Below, one piece after another: positions 58,438 to 64,000 of a stretch of DNA of 64,000 bases (position 1 is its first letter; each line of letters begins with the position of its first letter). Both the position numbers and the translations under genes were made by a program. The stretch lies in assembly GCA_922989275.2 (NCBI GenBank), contig OV277857.1:84747321-84811320 (forward strand). The letters are read 5' to 3'. A model generated the notes under the pieces. The model was not told the origin of the DNA, searched no databases, and saw only the letters and a list, made by a program, of their open reading frames with translations. The stretch is from Gari tellinella (Eukaryota; Mollusca; Bivalvia; Cardiida; Psammobiidae).

Positions 58438-58689
58438 GATGAATAATAAGGGATGATGAGATGGTGATGATTTTGGCTAATCTCGTTCACTGTGAAGCAG
58501 TGCATGGGATCAAAACCATCAACCTGCCTTCCTTTTAATTCTTGGCAGAGGGGATGATCTCGGTCTAATATAAAGAAACAGACCCTATGGCAAGTAAGCC
58601 CCAGAACTACGGCAAAGTAGGAAGGTCTCTGGGGAGTTGTGAAGAAAGGTGGCCACTTAAAGACAGTAGAAAGTAAAGTAGAATGTTCC

Positions 58690-58940
58690 TTAACCCATTA
58701 CCCCATAGCCTGTTTCTATTTTTAAAGAAAGATTATTACTTAAAGCATGTTGAAAGTAAAGCAGAATGTGCTCTAAGGCACATTCTGCTTTACTCTCAGC
58801 CTGCTTTAAGCTATTATCTGCTAGGATATAGAAACTATTTCTTATGATACATTTTCATGACTGTATAAAATGGAACCATTTTCTTCAGTAGAGAAATAAA
58901 TTATAGGCCTAAAATGTGTATTTATGGGGGAATGGGTTAG
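58690..58940 (+). mobile_element. Class A MITE (TTAA)
   Basis: TTAACCCATTACCCCATAGC to TATGGGGGAATGGGTTA; core AATGTGCTCTAAGGCACATT. Confidence 0.82.
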
Positions 58941-59221
58941 CTTAAGGAGCATTGTGCTTTAAGCTATAATCTGGACAGGTTCTGGAAAAAACCTTCTGCA
59001 TTATATGTTCAGGATTTCCTGGATGGGAACTACTTTTCTTAGTAGAGAAATAATAAGAGGCATAAAACAGTGACTGTGTATTTATGGGGTATTGGATTTT
59101 TCTGAAACTAATCCTGCTTAATAAGATAACAAGTTTAACTTGTGTCTTAATCTTGATTAGAACACTTGATTAGAACAAAAATAATATTTTCTCAACCATA
59201 CAAAGTTACTAATAAGTTAAA

Positions 59222-59275
59222 AAAGAGAGTAAGAGAGAGTGTCTTTTAGAGAGAGAGAAATAGAGAGAGAGAGAG
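59222..59275. repeat. GA-rich simple repeat
   Basis: AGAGAGTAAGAGAGAGTG followed by AGAGAGAGAGAAATAGAGAG, an imperfect (GA)n microsatellite. Confidence 0.9.
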
Positions 59276-59872
59276 AATTAAAAACATAGTGGAGACATAA
59301 ATGTGTTGGATCTTTTCTACTCCTTGCTTACCTTGAACCCTGTTCTCTGCACTCCAGAGTGTACTGTGGATTTTCCTAACTAATAACAATTTCCTCTACT
59401 GACTTAACATTGTTTTTCTTTCACCTGCTTACTGAGCCTTGAGGGTTGATGCTCATCCTGTGTGTTTTGTTTTGAATTAGTTATGAAGAATATTGAGGAT
59501 GATTGTGTTAAATCTCTATCTGTTTGGAAGAATCAGCCGTATTTTACATGCATCCCCATTACCCCATAGCCTGTTTCTAGTTTTGAAGACAGGTGACCTC
59601 TTAAAGCAGTTTGAAAGCAGAATGTGCTGTAAGGCGCATTCTGCTTTACTTTCAGCCTGCTGTAAGCTTTTTAGGCATGTGATTGCATTATTACTGTTGG
59701 CCTGCTTAAGGCAGTCACATGGCAGAAAAAGAAAGGATTTCAAGCCTTTGCCTATCCCATTATGACATAGCCTATTCATGCTTTTACCTTTTCCCGATAA
59801 AATCTCTTATCTTGACAAGTGATTTCTTAAAACAGGCTTTAAAGTAAATTGCTGTTTTACTTACAACCTGCT

Positions 59873-61029
59873 TTAACTCATTAATCTATAGGTATACATG
59901 TTTTTACACCTCTATTTATTCCTCCACTGAAGAAAAATGGTATATGAATAATATGAATATGCACCATAAGTACTTTCAATACTCTGGCAAATGGTAGTTT
60001 AAAGCAGTCTGAAAGTAAAGAAGATTTAGCCTTAAGGTGCATTCTGCTTTTTTTCAACCTACTTTAAGTCACCTTTTTAGCTCACCTGGCACGTAGTGCC
60101 AAGGTGAGCTTTTAGGATCGCTGGATGTCCGTCGTCCGTCGTCTGTCTGTTCACAATTGGTTCGTTAACACTCTAGCGGCTACAAATTTCATCCGATCTT
60201 CATGAAACTTGATGACAATGTTTGTCTTGAGGAAATCTAGGTCAAGTTCAAATGTGGGTCATGCCTCGTCAAAAACTAGGTCACTAGGTCAGATCATAGA
60301 AAAACCTTGTTAACACTCTAGAGGCTACAAATCTCATTGGAATTTAATGCATTCTAGTCAGAATGTTTGCCTAATTGATATCTAGGTCAAGTTCGAATAT
60401 GGGTCATGTTGGGTCAAAAAGTAGGTCACTAGGTCAAATCATAGGAAAACCTTGTTTACACTCTATAGACTACAAATCTCACCTTATCTCTATGAAACTT
60501 GGTCAAAATGTTTGCCTCATTCATATCTAGGTCAAGTTCGAATATGGATTATGCTCGGTCAAAAACTAGGTCACTAGGTCAAATCATAGAAAAACCTTGT
60601 TATCACTCTAGAGGCTTCAAATCTCAGTGGATTTTAATGAAACTTGGTCAGACTGTTTGCCTAAATGATAGCTAGGTCAAGTTTGAATATGGGTCATGTC
60701 GAATCAACATTTAGGTCACTAGGTCAAATCAAAGAAAAACATTGTTAACCCTCTAGAGGTTACAAATCCCATTAGATCTGAATGAAATATTGCCAGAATG
60801 TTTGCCTACATCAAATCTAGGTCAAAATCAAATGTGGATTGTGTCTGGTCAGAAACTAGGTCAAATCATAAAAAAATCTTGTTAACACTCTAAGGTTGAT
60901 TGTGGGTCATGTCCAGTCATAATCTAGGTCACTATAGGTCATGTTTTACATGGTGTACCAGGTGAGCGATTTAGGGCCATGGTGGCCCTTGTTTCAATAC
61001 TTGTAACAGGCTATAGGGTAAAGTGTTAA
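59873..61029 (-). mobile_element. Class A MITE split by the 60.1-kb pearl-like element
   Basis: TTAACTCATTAATCTATAGG at the left, core TCTGAAAGTAAAGAAGATTT, then the 60074-60993 insertion, then GTAACAGGCTATAGGGTAAA and GTGTTAA. Confidence 0.75.
60074..60993 (+). mobile_element. Pearl/HINE-like element inserted in a MITE, GACCTAG subtype
   Basis: Starts TTTTTAGCTCACCTGGCACG (hairpin CTGGCAC/GTGCCAAGG) and ends CAGGTGAGCGATTTAGGGCC, a GGGCCA/TGGCCC hairpin and CTTGTT. Inside are five tandem units of about 150 bp with TAGGTCACTAGGTCAAATCA and TTAACACTCTAGAGGCTAC. The left flank TTTAAGTCACC and right flank GTAACAGGCTATAGGG are the two sides of one class A MITE, so the insertion is clear. Confidence 0.82.
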
Positions 61030-61319
61030 GCAATTTCATATAACTTAAGGGCTGAAAAAACTCTATAAAGAAAATGGTTAAGTATAGACAATGACATAAT
61101 TATGCTGATACAGATTAATATTATGTTTAGTTGTTTTTTTCTTCTCAAACTGTGTTTCTTGGTGCCTAGGAGCTCTTTATTACATGAAGTATCACAGATT
61201 ATTTCACCTTTATACACTTGTATATCTTTTTATTTGACTAATCATTTCTTCCATAGCAACCTAGGCAAATCACTAATGTCCAACTGATACACTGTTTATT
61301 ATACAGTTAAGTCCTTCTG

Positions 61320-61586
61320 TTAACCCATTACTCCATAAATGTTCCTATTTACGACTATAATTATTCCTACACTAAGGAAAGTAGTCCTCTCCTGGGTTGC
61401 CCAGAAGATAGAACTGAGAAGGCATTTCCAGTATATTTCCAGATGGTTGCTTAATTTCCAGATGGTTGCCTAAAGCAGGTTGAAAGTAAAGCAGAATGTT
61501 CCTTAAGGAGCGCTGCTTTACTTTCAACCTGCTTTAAATGGTCACATATCTTTAAAACTAGAAACAGGATATTGGGTGATTGGTTA
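61320..61586 (-). mobile_element. Class A MITE with a small internal duplication
   Basis: TTAACCCATTACTCCATAAA to TATTGGGTGATTGGTTAA. TTTCCAGATGGTTGC is present twice in a row (about 61436 and 61456); core AATGTTCCTTAAGGAGCGCT. Confidence 0.75.
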
Positions 61587-61598
61587 AAGACAGTGAGT

Positions 61599-61864
61599 TT
61601 AACCCTTTACCTTATAGCCTATTTCTAGTATTTGAAGATAGGTGACCTTTTAAAGCAGGTTGAAAGTAAAGCAAAATGCACGTTAAGGCCCATTCTGCTC
61701 TACTTTCAGCCTGCTTTAAGCTTCCATGTGCTAGAATATAGAAAATATTCCCTATACTATATATTCATGACTGATTAAATTGGAACTACTTTCTTCAGCG
61801 GAGGAATAAATCATAACTGCTAAAAGGCACTTCTATCACAAGTTCTATGGGGGGAAAGGGTTAA
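61599..61864 (+). mobile_element. Class A MITE (TTAA)
   Basis: TTAACCCTTTACCTTATAGC to GGGGGAAAGGGTTAA; core AATGCACGTTAAGGCCCATT. Confidence 0.8.
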
Positions 61865-62759
61865 AGCTCCTATTGATACCTTTCAGGTTTCAAGGTAACA
61901 CAATGTCATGTGATCAAAGGTATCCAAAAGGACCTTATGTATAGAACAGATAAAAGCATCCAAATGAACTTTTTTGGAGGAGAGGTTAAACCTATTAGAG
62001 ATATAGAGCTCTAATTTTACTTGCACTAACTAAATCTATATGAGAAGCTAGCATCGTAGTATATACTGTATATTTTCACAAATACACTGTATGAAACATA
62101 TGTAGTTACTGTTTGTCTTTTTTGTCTGTTCATAACTTTAACCGCAACAAAAGCTTGTGACCAATTTCTAATAAAAGCTAACTTTTAGCTTGCCTATTTC
62201 ACCATTGAAGCTTATAGCATAGTTCAATTTCTAGTTCTGTTTGTCAATCTTAGAGGCTGTCTCTAATCAAGGTCATACTTATAGATCATGTTTGGTCAAG
62301 GTCATACAAAGAAGTCCAAGAGTCTAAACATCAATTAATAAATGAGACGTATGTGCCTATTGCCACTTACAGTTACGTCCGCTCAGTTCACGGTCATACT
62401 TGGAGGTCAAACAGCTGTAGATTTTTGAATTGCAATAACATCTGAACTTCACATGTAGGAAATAAGGACTTTCAAATAGGTCTTGCCAAGGTCATACTTG
62501 ACCATTGTAACTTGCTGCTTACTTTTGAAGTAAGATTTAAATTTCCATGCCCTAATATAAGATAAAACTTTCCTCAGTCCTAATTTGTTAACTTTTTTCT
62601 GTTTTCTGTGAACTTAAAATTAAACACACAGTAACTGTTAATTCTTATGTTTAGGCAATATATACGTTTGTCAAACTTGTTTTAAGTGACTGCACATTAA
62701 AAAAATTCAGACTTGTGACTAGTTAATGCAAGATAGAAAAATATATAGCAGAAAGCTCC
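61865..62759. other. No feature recognised
   Basis: AT-rich DNA with some AAGGTCATAC motifs near 62270-62500, resembling degraded tandem-repeat element sequence. No exon homologous to the AKT tail is seen. Confidence 0.45.
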
Positions 62760-63235
62760 TTAACCCTTTGCACCATAGCATGTTTCTATAAATTCTATGA
62801 AGACAGGTGACCATTTAAAGTAGGGTTGAAAGTAATGTAAACCAGAATCCCTTAACCCTTTCCCCAATAGAAGCGCCTTTTAGTTCCAATTTAATCAGTA
62901 ATGAATATGTATTATAGGGAATATTTTCTATATTATAGCACGTGATTGCTTAAAGCAGGCTGAAAGTAAAGCAGAATGCGCCCTAAGGCGCATTCTGCTT
63001 TACTTTCAACCTACTTTAAGTAGTGATTATATCTTAAGTACTAGAAATAGGATATCAGGTAAAGGGTTAAGGTGTATTCTGCTCTACTTTCAGCCTGTTT
63101 TTAGCTGTTATATGCTAGAATATAGAACATATTTCTAATGATACATATTCCTGACTGCATTATGTGGAACTATTTTCTTCAGTGGAGGAATAAATTAAAT
63201 GTGTTAAAAAGTGTATCTATGGAGTAAATGGTTAA
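62760..63235 (+). mobile_element. Class A MITE with another class A MITE at its centre
   Basis: Outer copy: TTAACCCTTTGCACCATAGC (62760) to GGAGTAAATGGTTAA (63235). At its palindrome centre, ACCAGAATCCC is followed by TTAA, a complete inner copy and TTAA, then GGTGTATTCTGCTCTAC resumes the outer core. Confidence 0.85.
62852..63070 (-). mobile_element. Inner (younger) class A MITE
   Basis: TTAACCCTTTCCCCAATAGA to AGGTAAAGGGTTAA with perfect core arms AATGCGCCCTAAGGCGCATT. TTAA on both sides lies within the outer copy's CCTTAAGG centre. Confidence 0.85.
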
Positions 63236-63444
63236 GGAGGTTTCTGCATTATTTTGTCATGCACTTGTAATAAATGGTCTCCAATGGTCTTGCATTGAGT
63301 GGTCACTTTGACTGTACAATGATCTTGAGATGAAGTGCTTGTGTTAGTGTGTGTGTGAAGGGAAATGATGTTATATGAAGAAAAGTAACCATACGTAGAT
63401 CAAGCTCTGAGCCATGATACAAGAGCGAGGAACATTTAAATTAC

Positions 63445-63648
63445 AGTAAAACCTCTCTATTACGGACACTAAAAATAAGGCTAATTGTTTGAATAAAATA
63501 CAGGTGACAGCTTAAAGCAAGGTGACAGGAAAACAGAAAGCTCCTACAGGAGCTTTCTGTTTTACTGTCACCTTGCTTTAAGCAGTCACCTGTTCTTAAC
63601 GCCTAATAATTAACACAATTTAGTGATCGTAATAGAGAGGTTTTACTG
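63445..63648. mobile_element. Class C MITE (TA), near-consensus
   Basis: CAGTAAAACCTCTCTATTAC to AATAGAGAGGTTTTACTG with TA at 63443-63444 and 63649-63650. Near-perfect palindrome GGTGACAGGAAAACAGAAAG with CTCCTACAGGAG at the centre. Best reference copy of class C. Confidence 0.88.
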
Positions 63649-63650
63649 TA

Positions 63651-64000
63651 TATGGAGACGACAACAATGAAACAGAGTATGGAAAATGTTGTGATCAACA
63701 AAAGAATGAAGAACAGAAAATGTATCAGAAGGAAATTGCCAGTTGGAATTGAATGTATGAAGTTGTGTCTAACGAAGCGAAGATGAGGACATGAAAGAAG
63801 ATGGTGGACAGTATGGTAATGAGTGGAGACAGAATCACACCTCAGTTTACAATAGCATGGACATACCAGTCTTGCCAGGACAGCTGTACATATGTCCGTC
63901 TGTGGTCAAAGTGGAGGCTGTATCTATATTTCTCTCTTCTTCATTAATGCTGATCTCTCTTGACTTACGGAGCCTCGTCACAGAGATATACATGTATATA
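63651..64000. other. No feature recognised at window end
   Basis: Non-repetitive, purine-rich sequence (GAAGAACAGAAAATGTATCA and similar). Checked for the FPQFSY-like AKT tail; CCTCAGTTTACAATAGC near 63840 does not continue as one. Confidence 0.4.

Noticed and set aside
59493..59779. 90- and 87-residue overlapping ORFs on opposite strands
   Set aside because: Both run through the two arms of a class A MITE palindrome; peptides such as LKQVESKAECALR recur in many MITE copies.
63651..64000. Final AKT exon with the hydrophobic motif
   Set aside because: CCTCAGTTT at about 63840 could start PQF, but the following codons and the upstream frame do not match the AKT tail.

Overview
The window is a piece of an animal nuclear genome: AT-rich, intron-rich and dense in repeats. 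It most likely comes from a bivalve or another lophotrochozoan. The evidence is two split host genes with GT-AG introns and clear animal orthologs, plus hundreds of short palindromic transposons and several elements with hairpin ends and internal tandem repeats that resemble the 'pearl'/Helentron-associated elements known from bivalves. The species cannot be named from the sequence.

Two host genes can be rebuilt exon by exon, in divergent (head-to-head) order. On the minus strand, 7986-31045 holds 12 exons of AP4M1, the mu subunit of the AP-4 adaptor complex. Everything is present except the short first exon, which was not found. On the plus strand, 39070-52872 holds nine exons of AKT (protein kinase B): a complete PH domain and most of the kinase domain, 404 codons in one consistent phase. 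The last exon or exons (end of the kinase domain, AGC-kinase tail, hydrophobic motif) were not found and presumably lie beyond 64000. The roughly 8 kb between the genes is almost entirely transposon sequence.

Most of the rest is mobile DNA, and nesting lets several elements be bounded to the base. Classes seen: (A) about 30 copies of a roughly 250-bp TTAA-flanked MITE (piggyBac type) with a long central palindrome; (B, D) two more TTAA-flanked palindromic families; (C, E) two TA-flanked palindromic families (mariner type); hairpin-ended elements with internal tandem repeats at 9.7, 15.3, 27.0, 31.2, 40.4, 44.0, 49.6 and 60.1 kb; three hAT-like elements with 8-bp target duplications (36725-37615, 37797-38904, 42820-43969); a Mutator-like element with a 9-bp target duplication (33437-36196); a decayed PIF/Harbinger element with a transposase fragment (about 18979-21260); a 2.5-kb inverted-repeat element with a tRNA-like sequence in each arm (27694-30196); and a truncated LINE end (about 21720-22105).

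The most unusual signal is modularity. Families with different ends and different target sites carry related central palindromes, and within each copy the two arms match each other better than copies match one another. No bacterial features, CRISPR arrays, rRNA genes or intact transposase genes were seen.
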